Shown: positions 51,001 to 62,509, numbered from the stretch's first letter. The stretch is DNA of 64,000 nucleotides from Apteryx mantelli (GCF_036417845.1 NC_090014.1:686253-750252); one strand, 5' to 3'. The notes: generated by a model not told the origin, from the letters alone. Made by a program: numbers and translations.

Positions 51001-54000
51001 AATGCATAGTCTGATAAAGCAGCAGACAGAGGGTTATCAGTGGGGAAGAAAACAACATTTTATTACAGGATCGAACACTTACTTAACGAGGCGCGCATCT
51101 CAGCTACTGCTTAAATGCAGCCCAGGCGCACGGTCCGCCAAGCCGCAGCCCGTCTAAGGGACTGAGGCAGCAGGCCGCGCGGCTCCGCAAAGGTCCCGCT
51201 GGCTTCACAGCCTAACGAGAACAGGAGAGAGAAACAAGCACTGCTGTCTAAACAGGCTCCTTTTGTGTCGTACCTGCCCTGTCCCGCTGCTAGGAAAAAC
51301 CCAGATCCTCACAGCTCCCCAGATCTAGGTCACGCGGGGCAGTTTAAGCGCAACGATCACTGCGCTTACACCTGAAATTTCAGATAATAGTGGTGTCGAC
51401 AGCCGAGACTCTCGCCAGTTGCTTGGCGAAGCTTTACGCTCCCCGCTTGTTTGGGAAGGCTGCACAACGCCTCACACAGACACCGCGCAATGAACCCTTC
51501 TGCCAGCATCACGACACCGGCATGCCGAGGCCAGCGCTTGTCCGCAGGTATGGGGCACTCCGGGGCCCTGCAGAGCCACGTGCCAGCTAAGGGCCGGCAC
51601 CAGAAACCTCCGCACTCACCCCTTAATAGGGCCCAAGCTCAAGCAGAGCAACCTACAGCGCCTCGGCTCGTTTAATTTACGTGAGCAAAACAAGTGTTTT
51701 CTTATAACCCAAGCTAACTAATGCCTTGAAGCCACTGCACGTTCTCCCAGTTTGCTGTTGGAAAAGCAGGAATCACCAGGAATTTCAAGAATGAAGCGCT
51801 ATTCCCAATGCAATTCACGCCCCCACCTATCGTTTCCACACTGTCCGTAAGCTCCCAGGAATCTCCCGTCAACTCGTGCACTAGAAGCACTAACATCCCA
51901 ATTAAGAGGAATGATGATAAACAGGAACACAAATATCTACTATTTTTGCTAAAATGCTAATTATGCCACAGTGGCATGAGTTCAAATTAACCCATGAGCT
52001 AACGCTGCTTTCCTTTCAGGGGGGCAAAAAAGCTTCTCCGCTTCTCCCTGGCACACGGATCTTACGGAGAAGGCCGTAGCGGTCAGAGCCAGGATGGGAA
52101 AGGGCAGCCAATCCCTGCCCGACCAGCCAACGCTCCGCGCCGTCTTCTCACACGCTGAGCTTGGAGTTGAGGATCGGCTCAGAGCACCGTCCCCAAGGCG
52201 GGCCGGTCTCGTGCTGCCTTTCAAGCCGGTCCCTGGGTGGCTCGTCCGAGCCGGCCCTTCGGCACAGGAGACGCGGGGAACTAACAACTGCCCAGCCGGC
52301 AGCAAGGCCTCGCGAGCCCCGCTCCTGCCCTCCCGCCTGGAAGCCAGAGCAGAGCGAGTCGCATACAGCTGCTGTCCTGGAGAGACACCGGCTGTTTTGT
52401 ACCAAAAGGGGTGGAAAAAGCCAGCGGCTCCTCCAACGGCGGCAACTTCGGCCGGGCACCGCGGCTGGTGGGACCTGCCCCCCGCCCAGACCCGCACACG
52501 GGAGCCTCCTCCAGCCCAGCGGCCTTGGGGACTGTCCCGAGCGCGGCCGCGTCCGGAGCGCTGCCGCCTCCTGAGGACACTCTTGCCATGCCACCGCGGC
52601 CCTTGGGGCACGCAGGGCCGGGCCGGGCCACGCTCTCCGTGCTGGGAGACGGCTCCGGCCTCCTCCGTCGCAAACGGGCCTCTGTGAGCAAACGACAAGG
52701 CACAACGAAACGCGGAGAGTTTGGACCGCGGAGGAAAGGATCCTAGCGAAACCTCGCTGACACACAGCAGCCCTCTGCACGCTTGCACGGACCTTTGGGA
52801 CAAAGGTATCTGCTCAAAAATCTGAGCTCTGGGAAAGAAAAACTGGCCACGCTCCTTGCTAACCTAACTGGGGAACAGGAATGCTCACTCAGCACCAAAA
52901 CACACGGATTTGCCACGTCTCTCAAGCAGGCAGAAGCAACCGAGCGTCCCGTGGAGGTACCAGCTTAAAGGGGGCACTGAAGCAAACGAAGCAACGTGCC
53001 ACCGCAGTTAAGGAACGGCCAGCTCACGCTTAGCGCCCTGCGCCTCCTTCCTTGAGCCCCAGCGGGCCACGAGGCAGGCGCTTCCCTAGGACGCCAGTGC
53101 CCGGGGGCGTCGCGCAACCGGTGCCTCGAGCAGGTCTCGGACACACGCGCGACGCCGGCTCCTGCGGCCCACACGACGCATGGGATTCGTCAGCCGCGCA
53201 GCAAAAAGAGCGGAGGAGACGCTCTCCCAGCTCGGCTGGAGGGCAGGGGCCTCGGAGGGAAGGGCAACGCCAGCAGAAGAGCGGCCCCACGCGCAGCGGC
53301 ACGCTGTCGCACTCAGCACCGGGGACCGGAGATCGTGTCGCCCGGGCAAAGGGCTCTACGACTCCAAGGGGTTCGCCCTGGGCCACTGTAGGAAGTTCCG
53401 CTCATTTTTGTCGAGTCGGAAAAGTGGAAGCCACGTCTGAGAGCTACAGAAGTGGAAGCTGGGCACAGCTGTGGTTGGAGGGGCTGCTGGGGTCTGCAGA
53501 GCTCTTTCAAAGCACTCGCGCTGGGAAGGAACGGAGGCTGAGGACCGAGAGGAATTCAATTATACCTGTCCAGAGGCCAAAAAAAAAAACAAAAAACCAA
53601 CCAAACAAAACTGGCTGCAAGGAGCTGAGCAAACAAGCAGTGCAGTAAAGGGAATCATTAACAAGGCATCGAAGCAGAGAAACATCAAAAAGCGAGTCAG
53701 AAAAGACAGGAGAGAAAAGAGTTAGAAACAGGAAAGCTCCAACCCAGAAGTCCGCTGCTCTCCTGCGCTAGGCTCTGCCGCTGGATCTGCTCCCGGGATC
53801 TGGGGTGAGAAGCAGGTTACGTCTCACAGCGCAGGACGCCAGGGCGAACCTGTGAGGCCTGCATTCGTGCCCCGGGGAACGATACCAAGGCGTAGTCTTC
53901 CCCTAGAGCCACTGCAGCTGATTAATTGAGCTGGCGCCGTTAACGACAGTGGCACATGAGGTAGGAGGAGGCTGCGGCTGGAGGGAGGCTTGACCCACGC

Positions 54001-56724
54001 CCGCGTCAGAGCTCAGGGCTGCCCGTGGCGCTTATGGAAATGCAGGGCCTTGTAGGCGCGCGGGGAACAAGCTCCAGGCCCGCTCCGCAGTTACGCATCC
54101 TACGGGAGAGCGGTTCCCTCTGCCGTGACGAGGAGGAATGGGCAAGGGGACAGTCGAGCGGACACCGCTGCCCACAGGAGCCCTGTGGCGCTCAACGGCT
54201 TCCTGCGGGTCCTGGCTTTATCCCAGAGTCGCGTCACGACGGGTCCGGGAGATCAGAAGGTGGCGCAGGGCATAACGGGCGTTTTTGCTCTGGGGCAAGA
54301 CAGGCGCCTAATTCCAGCGCCTCCCGCAGTGGCGGACTCGCGCTGCCAGGACAAGCGCACGACCCCAGGCCGCATCCCCAAACTCGGTTAGAAGAGCAGC
54401 GACACCTCTTGCGGTATCTCTTCGTCCGTGCGCAGTTACCGGGGCTCACGTACCAGAGGCCGCAGTGATCAACACTGGCACAAACGAGTGTACCCACTGA
54501 CAGCTAGCTTAAGTCTACAGCCAGAAGGTCCTTTGCCTTACACCACTCCCACTTATAGCTTTTCTGGGGCTTTTCCGAGTTTTGTTTCAGCTTGCAATAC
54601 CTGGGTTCTAGGGCTGAGCAAGAGAGACAGAAAATTTCAGGCAACGCATTCACAACATTTCAGCACACTCAGATGTATCATTCGCTAAATAACGCGGCCA
54701 GTGCTAGAACTGGGTGAATACCATAATAACGTCTCAAGTTCCAGCTAAAGCGTCATAAATTTGAATGTTACTGCACCTACTGCTGCTGGTTTTGCCCCCC
54801 TTCCTCTCCACGCCAAGATCCCGTCCCTCTCCCCGGCTCCTTTCAACATTTCACAGCAGACTAAAGAGCCGGAGAGAGCACGCTTGCCGAAGACGCCGCC
54901 GCGTAGGTGCTACGCTAATCGACAGCCCCGCAGCTGCTACGGTTCTTGAAAAGCTCCTGCCCTTACGTCCACATATCTTGTGCTGGCAGCTTAACAGGGA
55001 CTCCTTCCCCATCTGGCCCAAACCCCACCTGCTCTGCCCGGCTCCTAGCAGCTCGGTGTCTCTTCCCGCTACAGCCTTTAAGCGGCCGCTGCCCCTCCGT
55101 CCCCCTTTGGAGGCTGTCAGGGATCCCACAAACCAAACACAGACTGAAGCAACGCTAGAGGCACCACTTAGGTGCCGTTTCTTAATGGTAATGGACTCCA
55201 CGGGGAAAGTCTGCTCCTGGTGGGGCAGGATGGATCGGAAAGGAGCCTTTGAGACTAACCTGGGACGAGAGAGCAGAGGTAACAAAATCATCTACCCACA
55301 AGGAGTTTGGAGCTGACAGAGACGTCCACCCGCATAAGAAACCCGTACCTCAAGGGGCTGCCACACCTCGCATCTCCAGTTAGGGAGAGGCTCTGTGCCA
55401 CGGGGAACGACACAGAGGCGGCAGCTATTCCGCATCAAGGTTAGGGGAACAGAGAGCTATCCCAGCACGGAGCAGTTCGTGCCGATAACTCTGTACTCCC
55501 TAACTAAACCGTGCTGACAAGGTCCTCGATGCAGATCAGAGAGACCCCTTAGGAACTTTTCCAGCACATGTAAGAGTTTTACAAGCGCTTCAAAACTGCC
55601 GCTCCAGCGGACGGGGGGGCGGCTGGCTGTGAAGCGGTCTCCACCGCCACGCTCGTGCTAGAGCGGACGTGGAGGGGCACGGGACCCCGGCAGGGCCGCA
55701 GGAGGCAGTCGCGGCAGGGCGAAGGGGAGGCACCGCGCATCAGAAAGAGGGGGCAAACTATGGGAGGACGCAGAGCTCCAAGCAGCACGCGTGGGCGGTG
55801 GGTTATCCCTGTCCGAACCGGATCGGGGCTGGCGGGATGACGATGAGACCTGCGGCCTAATAGCAAAAGCTGGAGAGAACGCATCGCCGGTTAGACAGGG
55901 GGGTGGGAGGTGGTGGGTTTGAGCGGGGCGGACGGCAGGCACCAGCTTCGGGGCCTAGGAGAGGGAGCAGCGCCGGGACCCACGGTCCTAGGCAGTGCGC
56001 GGGGGCGCCGCCGGATCAGACAGGAAGGGAAGGCACAAACATCCCCTTCCAGCTAAACGGAAAACGGGTCATCCCGAGCCCAAACCGGGGGACAGAACGG
56101 CTCCGAGGACGGAAGTTCGCAACCAACCGGCCGGGGCCATGGCGGGAAGCACCTAAGGGACGGAGAGAGGCACGGGGCACCCGGCGAGGGCTCTGGGGAC
56201 GAACCCCCCCCGCTTGGGGGGCGGTTGTTAAAGGTAGCAAGGGGGGCGCGAGCCCCCGCCCGCACCGCGGCGAGGCTGCAGAGGGCGATACGGCGGGAGA
56301 GGAGGGCGGGGGGGAGGCAAACACGCTGCGTTAAAGGGCGGGGGAGAGCGGCCCGGGCCGTGGCGGCGGGTCGGGTACCTTTGACCACGTCGCACTCGAC
56401 GACGGTGCCGTACTGCTGGAAGAGCGAGCGGAGCTCGCCGCTGGTGCAGGCGGCCGAGACGTTGCCGACGAAGATCTTGCACGTGTTGGTGGGCCGAGGC
56501 CGGGAGGGCTCGACCACGATGCGGCGGCCGTGCAGCTGGTGGCCGTTGAGCTGGGTGATGGCGCGGGCGGCCGCCGCCTCATCCCGCAGGTGCACGAAGG
56601 CGAACTGCTTCATGAGGGCGACGCCGAGCACGGGCCCGGCGACGCCGGCGAACAACTCGCTCAGCTCCTCCGCCGTGGCCTCCTCGGGCACGTTGCCCAC
56701 GAAGAGCTTTATGCCGGGACGCAT
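48011..56724 (-). CDS. RBM14: RNA-binding protein 14 (CoAA), 3 exons, 730 aa
   Basis: Nuclear co-activator and splicing modulator found in paraspeckles. Exons from the 5' end: 56379-56724, 49372-51010, 48011-48218, with introns of 5.4 kb and 1.15 kb, all GT-AG and in frame (731 codons with stop; human 669 aa). RRM1 begins [20 protein letters not shown]2 begins [17 protein letters not shown] and is split after VVECDVVK, continuing [20 protein letters not shown]. Then comes a long Tyr/Gln/Ala-rich low-complexity domain with [12 protein letters not shown] and SYGAQPAAG units, and a conserved tail [42 protein letters not shown]. The low-complexity part is far more regular than in mammals. The starting MRPGIK differs from mammalian MKIFVG but is the only ATG in frame. 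It lies tail to tail with RBM4. Confidence 0.96.
49690..50330 (-). repeat. RBM14: 36-base coding repeat in RBM14 exon 2
   Basis: About sixteen units encode a 12-residue pattern of the type [12 protein letters not shown]. Positions 3-6 (Tyr-Gly-Ala-Gln) are almost fixed and the last four residues vary (AGHA, AALS, ANLP). Flanking it are [10 protein letters not shown] units of a second type. No unit breaks the frame. Confidence 0.9.
51011..56378 (-). other. RBM14: RBM14 intron 1, no further feature recognised
   Basis: This 5.4-kb intron has moderate GC, mostly unique sequence and none of the C-run arrays seen elsewhere. No coding exon with splice support, RNA gene or transposon was recognised. 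55900-56378 becomes CpG-rich as it nears exon 1. Confidence 0.6.
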
Positions 56725-56729
56725 GGCGG

Positions 56730-57125
56730 CGAGCGGGAACGCGGCACCGCGGCGCCCTCACAAAATGGCGACGGCACCGCCTCAGCGCGGAGGGGAGCGG
56801 CGGCCGCGCACTGCGCCTGCGCGCCGCCCGCCCCGCCCACCGCGCGCGCCGCCCCCCCACGGCGCCTGCGCGCCGCCCGCCCCCCCGCCCCCGCCGCGCC
56901 TGCGCGCCGCCCGCCCGCCTCACTGCGCCGGCGCGGGACCCTCCCGCCGGCTCCACTGCGCCTGCGCGCCCCTTCGCCCCGCCCCCTCCCCTCGCGCTCC
57001 CGCGGCGCTTAGCAACGCCCCCATCACCCGCCCTCCCCCCCACCACCACCTCCACCAAGGCGCGTAACGGTCCTAACGGCCGCCCCGCGGCAGCGCGCAT
57101 GCGCCAGCGCCCTCCCGCGCCACAA
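56730..57125. promoter_or_regulatory. RBM14: RBM14 CpG promoter with repeated NRF1-type GCGCCTGCGCGCC
   Basis: GCGCCTGCGCGCC occurs at 56813, 56862, 56896 and 56958, and a classic GCGCATGCGCCA at 57096, each in a GCCCGCCCC background. ACAAAATGGCG at 56760 and ACAAAATGGAG at 57122 resemble YY1 sites. This fits a housekeeping promoter upstream of RBM14 and next to the CCS 3' end. Confidence 0.75.
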
Positions 57126-57310
57126 AATGGAGCCCGCCGAGGCCACGCCTACTCTTAAAGGGGCCGCGGGACATTTCTTCCGCTGGGTAAACGTACAGCG
57201 CCGAGCGCACACACCTTTGCTCAGCGCCAAGCACTCACAAACCCCCATCCCGCGCCACGCCGAGCCCAAGCCCCCAAGAAAGACAGGCGGAGGAGGGAGC
57301 GGACGGAGGT

Positions 57311-57316
57311 TTTATT
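57311..57316 (-). terminator. CCS: Polyadenylation signal AATAAA of CCS
   Basis: On the minus strand AATAAA lies 35 bases beyond the CCS stop codon, giving a very short 3' UTR. Confidence 0.8.
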
Positions 57317-57350
57317 GTCAGCCCGGGCGCAGCAGCGGGCGCGGGCGCTC

Positions 57351-59411
57351 CTAGAGGTGTGGGGCCGGCTGCCCCGGGGGCCGCTCCCGGTCCCGCTCGT
57401 CCCAGAGCGTCAGCCCGTCGCAGGTGCAGATGCGCTTGGGGTTCTCGAAGAGCCCGGCCGCCCGGGCCACCACGCCGCAGGCCAGCCTGCGGGGGGGGGA
57501 ACGGGTGAGCAGCGCCCGCCCCACGGCCGCCCCTTCCCCGCTGCCGCCCCTCACCTACCTGGGCCCCGAGTTGCCCGTGAGCCCGGAGAGCGGGTGCGAG
57601 CCCCGGCCCAGGTCGTCCTCGCCCGCGTCCACCACCACCGAGCGCCCGATGATGTCCCAGACCTGGGGGCAGAGGCGGCGCCGAGGGGCTCAGCGCCCTC
57701 CATGGGGCCCGCACCCGCCCCGCGGCCCCCCCCCCCGCGGCCCCCTGGCCCCGTCCCGAAGTCCCCCAGCCTCACCTTCAGGCGCGAGTCCTCCAGGCGG
57801 AAGGCGGCTCTGCCCATGGCGTCGGCCCAGATGTTGCCCAGGTCCCCGACGTGCTGCAGGGGGTGGTGGTGGGGGGGGTCACGGCCACGGCCACGGCTCC
57901 GTAGGGGGGTCACAGCCATGTCCCCATCCCCACGGGTGGCGGGGGGGGTCAGGGACATGTCCCCGTCCCCATGGGGGAGTCATGACCATGTCCCCATCCC
58001 CACGGGTGGCAGGGGGGGTCACGGCGATGTCCCCATCCCCATGGGGGGGTCAAGGACATGTCCCCATCCCCGTGGATGGCGGGGGGGGTCAGGGCCATGT
58101 CCCCATCCCCATGGAGGGGGTCACAGCCATGTCCCCGTCCCCACGGTTGGCAGGGGGGGTCAGAGTCATGTCCCCGCTGCCCCCCGGGGCCCAACTCACC
58201 CGGTGCTCATCCTGGGGTCCGCCGTGGCGCTCCCCGTCGGGGTTGAAATGGTCCCCGCAGCTGTCGGGAAGAGGGGGGGACGGGACACGGTGTGGGGGGG
58301 TAGAGGCGCGCCCCGGACGCCCGGGCCCCCCCCATTACCTGTCGCAGGCGTCAGAGAGGTCGCCGAACTCGTGGACGTGGAGCCCGTGGGGCCCCGGCTG
58401 GAGCCCATCAACGGTTCCCTCCACCAGGCAGCGCTCGGGGGAGACCTGCACGAAGCGCAGCAGCCCCCGCACCGCCCCGGGGCCCCGCAGCGCCGCCACC
58501 GCCGCCGCCACCGCTGGGCCCTGGCGTCCGGGGCTGCTGGGGCCGCCCATGCCCCGCAGCACCGCCCGGCGCCCCGAGGCCTCCAGCTGCTCCCGCACCT
58601 GCTCAGCCGCTACGCTGGCCTCCACCAGCACCGTCTGCGAGTCCAGGCGGACGTCGAGCACCCGCACGCCTGCCAGAGAGCGGAGGTGGCGGCGGGGGGA
58701 CGGGGATGGGGACAAGACAGGATGGGGATGCAGACAGGACAGGGATAGGGAAAGGGACAGGACAAGGTACAGGGATGGGGATGGTCCAGGGATGGGGATG
58801 AGGATGGGATGGGGACAGGGACGGGAATGGAGATGGGGACAGGGATGGGGACAGGGACAGCGCTCACCTGCCAGCCCCTGCAGCGCCTCCCGCACAGCCT
58901 CCACGCAGCTCTCGCAGGTCATCTGCACCGAGAACTCCAGCTGCGAGAGGGGACGCGGGTGAGACAGGCAGGGGCTGCGCCCCGAAACCCCACAGGTGGG
59001 GGGCTGCACCCCAAACCCCCCCAGCATGGAGCCCTGCACCCCCAAAATCCCTCTGCAAGGATCCCTGCACCCCCTAACGCCCCTGCACGGGGTCCTGCAC
59101 CCCCAAACCCCCCTGCATGGAGCCCTGCACCCCCAAAACCCCCCTGCATGGAGCCCTGCACCCCCAAAATCCCTCTTCAAGGATCCCTGCACCCCCCAAA
59201 TCCCCCTGCATGAAGAACCGCACCCCCAAACCCCCCTGCATGGAGCCCCGCATCCCCAACTCCCCCCCTGAACGGGGCCCTGCGCTCCCAACTCCCCCCC
59301 TGAACGGGGCCCTGCGCCCCCAGCCCCCGTTCCGACCCCCTCCCCGTGCCCGCCGCGGCCCGCGGCGCCCCTCACCCGGCAGCTGGTCGCGGCCGGGCCC
59401 GGCTCCGCCAT
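57351..59411 (-). CDS. CCS: Copper chaperone for superoxide dismutase, 7 exons, 272 aa
   Basis: Cytosolic protein that loads copper into SOD1 and forms its disulfide. Exons from the 5' end: 59376-59411, 58868-58940, 58339-58669, 58200-58260, 57776-57853, 57559-57662, 57351-57486 (273 codons with stop; human 274 aa). Domain I is an Atx1-like fold with the copper motif MTCESC. Domain II is SOD-like: GLHVHEFGDLSDAC, SCGDHFNPDGERHGGPQDEH, NSGPRLACGV. Domain III holds the essential CXC as ICTCDGLTLWDE and ends PAPHL. All three domains look intact. The start MAEPGPAATSCR leads straight into the CxxC domain. For exon 6 the donor GTAGGT was preferred to the overlapping GTGAGG because it keeps frame. 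It is divergent with CCDC87, as in human. Confidence 0.97.
57870..58175. repeat. CATGTCCCCATCCCCATGGGGG minisatellite, CCS intron 4
   Basis: Units of about 40-50 bases alternate CATGTCCCCATCCCCA with GGTGGCGGGGGGGGTCA, seven or so copies. The intron ends at the acceptor beside 58199. Similar but looser GGGATGGGGACAGGG repeats fill intron 2 (58690-58865). Confidence 0.85.
58980..59265. repeat. 29-base minisatellite, CCS intron 1
   Basis: Copies of CTGCACCCCCAAAACCCCCC followed by CTGCATGGAGCC repeat about ten times. A GAACGGGGCCCTGCGC variant follows up to 59330. No coding content. Confidence 0.85.
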
Positions 59412-60099
59412 GGCCGCGGCCTTCTCCCCCGGCGCGCACCCCGGAACCGCTGCGCGAGGCCTCACGGCGCGGCCGGACTCCCGCGGCGACGGACCGGAAG
59501 CGCCGCCACACGGCTGCCGTACCGCCCCAGGCCACTTCCGGCGTGCCGTCGCCATGGAAACGGCGGGGCGCCGCCGGGGCCGGGGCGTGCGGGGCTTGGT
59601 GCGGGGGGGCCCATTGACAGGGGATTTGGGGGGATTCGGGGGGTTTTCGGGGTCCTGAGGGGGTTGGGGGTCTTGAGGGAGCGTTTGGGGGCTAGTTTGG
59701 GGAGGTTTCAAGGGTATTTTGAGGGTATTGGGGGTCTTGAGGGGGTTGGGAGATTTGGGGGAGCATTTAGGAGGTTTGGGGGTCTCGAGGGAGTGTTTTT
59801 GGGGGGTGTTTGGGGGTCCTGAGGGGGTGTTTTGGGGGGTGCTTGGGGGTATTTGGGGGTCTCGAGGGGGTTGAGCGATTTGGGGGAGTATTCAGGTGGT
59901 TCAGGGGTCTTGAGGGGGTGTTTGGGGGCGTTGCAAAGGGGGGGCAGGGGTGGATCTGGGAGCCCTGATTTAAGGGGGAGATTCAGGGGTGCCCGTTGCG
60001 GAGGGGGGGGGAGTTGAGGGCCCCCATTGCGAGGGTGATTTTGGGGCGGTTCAGGACAATTCGGGGCGTTCCGCTCCAGGCCCCGCCGCCGGCCCAGCC
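59412..60099. promoter_or_regulatory. Bidirectional CCS/CCDC87 promoter, then a G-run minisatellite
   Basis: 59412-59610 is CpG-rich, with CCGGAAGCG and CACTTCCGG (ETS-type) and an RFX X-box-like GTCGCCATGGAAAC at 59548-59561. 59610-60060 is an irregular GGGGGTCTTGAGGGGGTGTTTGGGG repeat that would form the CCDC87 leader or upstream region. No other gene. Confidence 0.7.
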
Positions 60100-62451
60100 A
60101 TGGCCCAGGCCTCCGGGGCCGAGGCGGCGGGAGGAGGCACCCGGCGGCCGGAGGAGCCCGGCTGCCCCGGCCCCACGTCGCTGCCAGCGCTGACCCCGCT
60201 GCTGGAGCAGCACCTGGCACCAGCCCGGCAGCCCGAGGAGCCGCGCGTCCGGCGGGCGTTCTGGGAGATCATTCTGGCCGCCACCACACGCGCCTGGGAG
60301 GCGGCCAGTGGCAACCCGCACGACCCGGCCCGCGGCGGGGAGATTCGCCAGCGCTTGCTGTCCTACCTGGTGCTGGCGTCCGAGTGGCTCTTCCTGCACT
60401 ACCTGCGGCTCATGAGGAGCAGCCGGAGAAGGGGCATCTTCTCCGAGCAGGCCAACCTCACCCGCTTCTGCGCCCAGCTGGCCCTCGACTGCGCTGCCTA
60501 CTTTGACGTGGCTGCCGTCCGGCGCCAGCTCGTCGCGGAGATGAGATCCCCTGTGGCCCGCGGCCTCCAGAGTTCCAAGAGCGGCCGCGGGGCCGCGCGG
60601 GGCTGCCGGCTCGGCGTCACCGTTGGCCACCTGCTCCGGCTCACGCGGCCGCCGGCCCCCTCCTCCCAGGAGAAGCTCGCGATGGACATCAGGGAGCTGG
60701 AGAGCATCCCGTCCCCAGACCTCAGCCGCGTCCCCCGCTGGCTTTCCGGCGGGAGGACGCGCTTCCCGCTGTCTGCCCTCCGGGAGCTGCGCTGCGAGGC
60801 GATCCGCACTCCCTGCCCGCAGCCCTCCGGCACCGACAGCCGCCCCGGTGCCGAGTGGCCCAAGGCCGGTTCCCGTTCATTGCCGGACCTGAGAGAGGGG
60901 CGACGGCTCCTGGATGAGCTGGGGCTGCCCCGGCCCCCTCGGCGCCTCTCCCCGGTGGTGCTGGCTCGCAGCAGGGAGCCAGAAGAGGCCAGGAGCCGCC
61001 CGGCCGCCCTGGCCGTGGCGGAGGATCTGCGCCGGCTGACGCAGCGGGCGGCCGGGCGGGAGCTGAGCGAGGACCCACGACTGCCGCCCCTCCTTGCCGT
61101 GCTCACGCGCCGCAGCTGGGACGACGCTCGGCTCCGGCGCCTCCGGGAGCAGCTCCGGCAGGAGGAGCTGGCCCCGACGCTGCAGCCCATGTGCCCACGG
61201 CCCCCCGCCATGCCGTGGCCCGGCCCAAGAGCGAAGGTGGCCACACTGCAGGTGCCCGTCCGGGCCTTCATGGACGCGGTGACGCTGCGGGGCTTCCCGC
61301 CGCTGTGCAGCGACCTCCTGGGGGACCCACACGCGGCCTTGGCGGACGCCCTGGATGCCGGGCTCTGCCCGGGGAGGGAGGTGCGGGAGGTCTACGCGGA
61401 GCTGGCAAAGAACCTCCCCAGCGAGCGGCTGCGCTTCGACCGCGAGCCCCTGGTGCAGCCCTCGGCCACGGACCAGGATCTCTGCCGCAGCTCGACCTCG
61501 GCGACGCTGCCCGAGGCGCGGCGGGAGCTGGTGATCAACGCCGAGCTGAGCAAAACGCTGCCGGTGGCGCAGCGCAGCTCCGAGGCGCCCACTGCCCCCG
61601 CGCTGGCCCCCAGGAACGTGCCCTGGAAGCAGAGAGGCTCCTGGCACCGGTGGTGGAAAACCGCCTTCGGCTTCGACGACTACCTGAAGTTCGTCTCCAC
61701 CACGGAGACCGACTACCTGCACGTGATATTCCACCTGTGCAGCCGAGCCGGCGAGGAGGAGGAGGAGGAGCTGGCGGTCTGCCGGGAGCAGGAGCAGAGG
61801 GAGAGGGAGCCGACGCCGCAGGCAGCGGAGCAGCGAGCCCCGCGGGGCGGCTCCGGCGCGGAGCGCTTCGTGCCGGGGCTGTGGAAACCGGAGGAGCCGG
61901 GGCCGCCCGAGGAGACGAGGGCGCTGCAGAAGCGCCTGGAGCGGCTCTGGGCCGTGCTGCACGTCTCCGGCCGGGAGAAGCTCGCCATGGCCGTCAAGTA
62001 CAGCTGCGGCGCGGGCTACGCGCGCCTCCCCGCCGCGCTGGACGCCTGGGAGGCGGCCGCCAGCCGCATCCAGGAGCGCGAGCTCCTGCTGGCTCGCCTG
62101 GAGGCGCTGGAAGAAAACGCCTCCGACCCCAACCGCTTCTTTGAGAGGAAGCCGGGATCTGGCCGGAGCCGGGCCGGGGAGGCGCGGGCCAGGAGGCGCC
62201 TGCACGCCGCCATCGCCCGCCGCGACACCGCGCTCTCCGCTGCCCTGTGGACGATCGGGGCCACGTTCGGCGACACGGTGACCTTCAAGGGCCGCCCCTA
62301 CCTGGAGAAGATGCGCTGGGACAAGGTGGAGATGCTCTACTGGCTGCAGCAGCGGCGCCGCGCCGGGCTGCTGGGTGCCGAGCAGGCGGGGGGGCTTCCT
62401 CCGCTGGGCGGCCGGGCGCCCGCCGGCCTAGCGGGAGGCTCCCGGCGCTAA
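60100..62451 (+). CDS. CCDC87: Coiled-coil domain-containing protein 87, single exon, 783 aa
   Basis: Orthologue of CCDC87, a testis-enriched protein linked in mouse to sperm function; its biochemistry is poorly known. It is a single uninterrupted frame, as in human. Family landmarks from memory: SLPDLREGRRLLDELGLPR, EVYAELAKNLPSERLRFD, DYLKFVSTTETDYLHVIFHL, LQKRLERLWAVL, the segment SDPNRFFERK, and near the end VTFKGRPYLEKMRWDKVEML followed by YWLQQRRR. Length is a little under human (849). The ATG at 60100 (AGCCATGG) is the first in frame after the G-rich leader. A Glu run near residues 550-555 and predicted helices fit a coiled-coil protein. It shares its upstream region with CCS. Confidence 0.95.
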   Translation: MAQASGAEAAGGGTRRPEEPGCPGPTSLPALTPLLEQHLAPARQPEEPRVRRAFWEIILAATTRAWEAASGNPHDPARGGEIRQRLLSYLVLASEWLFLHYLRLMRSSRRRGIFSEQANLTRFCAQLALDCAAYFDVAAVRRQLVAEMRSPVARGLQSSKSGRGAARGCRLGVTVGHLLRLTRPPAPSSQEKLAMDIRELESIPSPDLSRVPRWLSGGRTRFPLSALRELRCEAIRTPCPQPSGTDSRPGAEWPKAGSRSLPDLREGRRLLDELGLPRPPRRLSPVVLARSREPEEARSRPAALAVAEDLRRLTQRAAGRELSEDPRLPPLLAVLTRRSWDDARLRRLREQLRQEELAPTLQPMCPRPPAMPWPGPRAKVATLQVPVRAFMDAVTLRGFPPLCSDLLGDPHAALADALDAGLCPGREVREVYAELAKNLPSERLRFDREPLVQPSATDQDLCRSSTSATLPEARRELVINAELSKTLPVAQRSSEAPTAPALAPRNVPWKQRGSWHRWWKTAFGFDDYLKFVSTTETDYLHVIFHLCSRAGEEEEEELAVCREQEQREREPTPQAAEQRAPRGGSGAERFVPGLWKPEEPGPPEETRALQKRLERLWAVLHVSGREKLAMAVKYSCGAGYARLPAALDAWEAAASRIQERELLLARLEALEENASDPNRFFERKPGSGRSRAGEARARRRLHAAIARRDTALSAALWTIGATFGDTVTFKGRPYLEKMRWDKVEMLYWLQQRRRAGLLGAEQAGGLPPLGGRAPAGLAGGSRR

Positions 62452-62509
62452 GTCGAGCCCGGCGGACGTTGGAGCGTCGGGAGAGGGTGCGGAAGTGCCG
62501 AAAACGGTC

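Noticed and set aside
49509-51014. Gly/Val/Arg-rich frame of about 500 codons on the + strand
   Set aside because: It is the antisense shadow of the RBM14 repeat exon; regular codon repeats leave the opposite strand open.
52000-53730. Several 150-270 codon frames in RBM14 intron 1
   Set aside because: No recognised domain, no splice signals in phase and no codon bias. They are chance frames in GC-rich intron.
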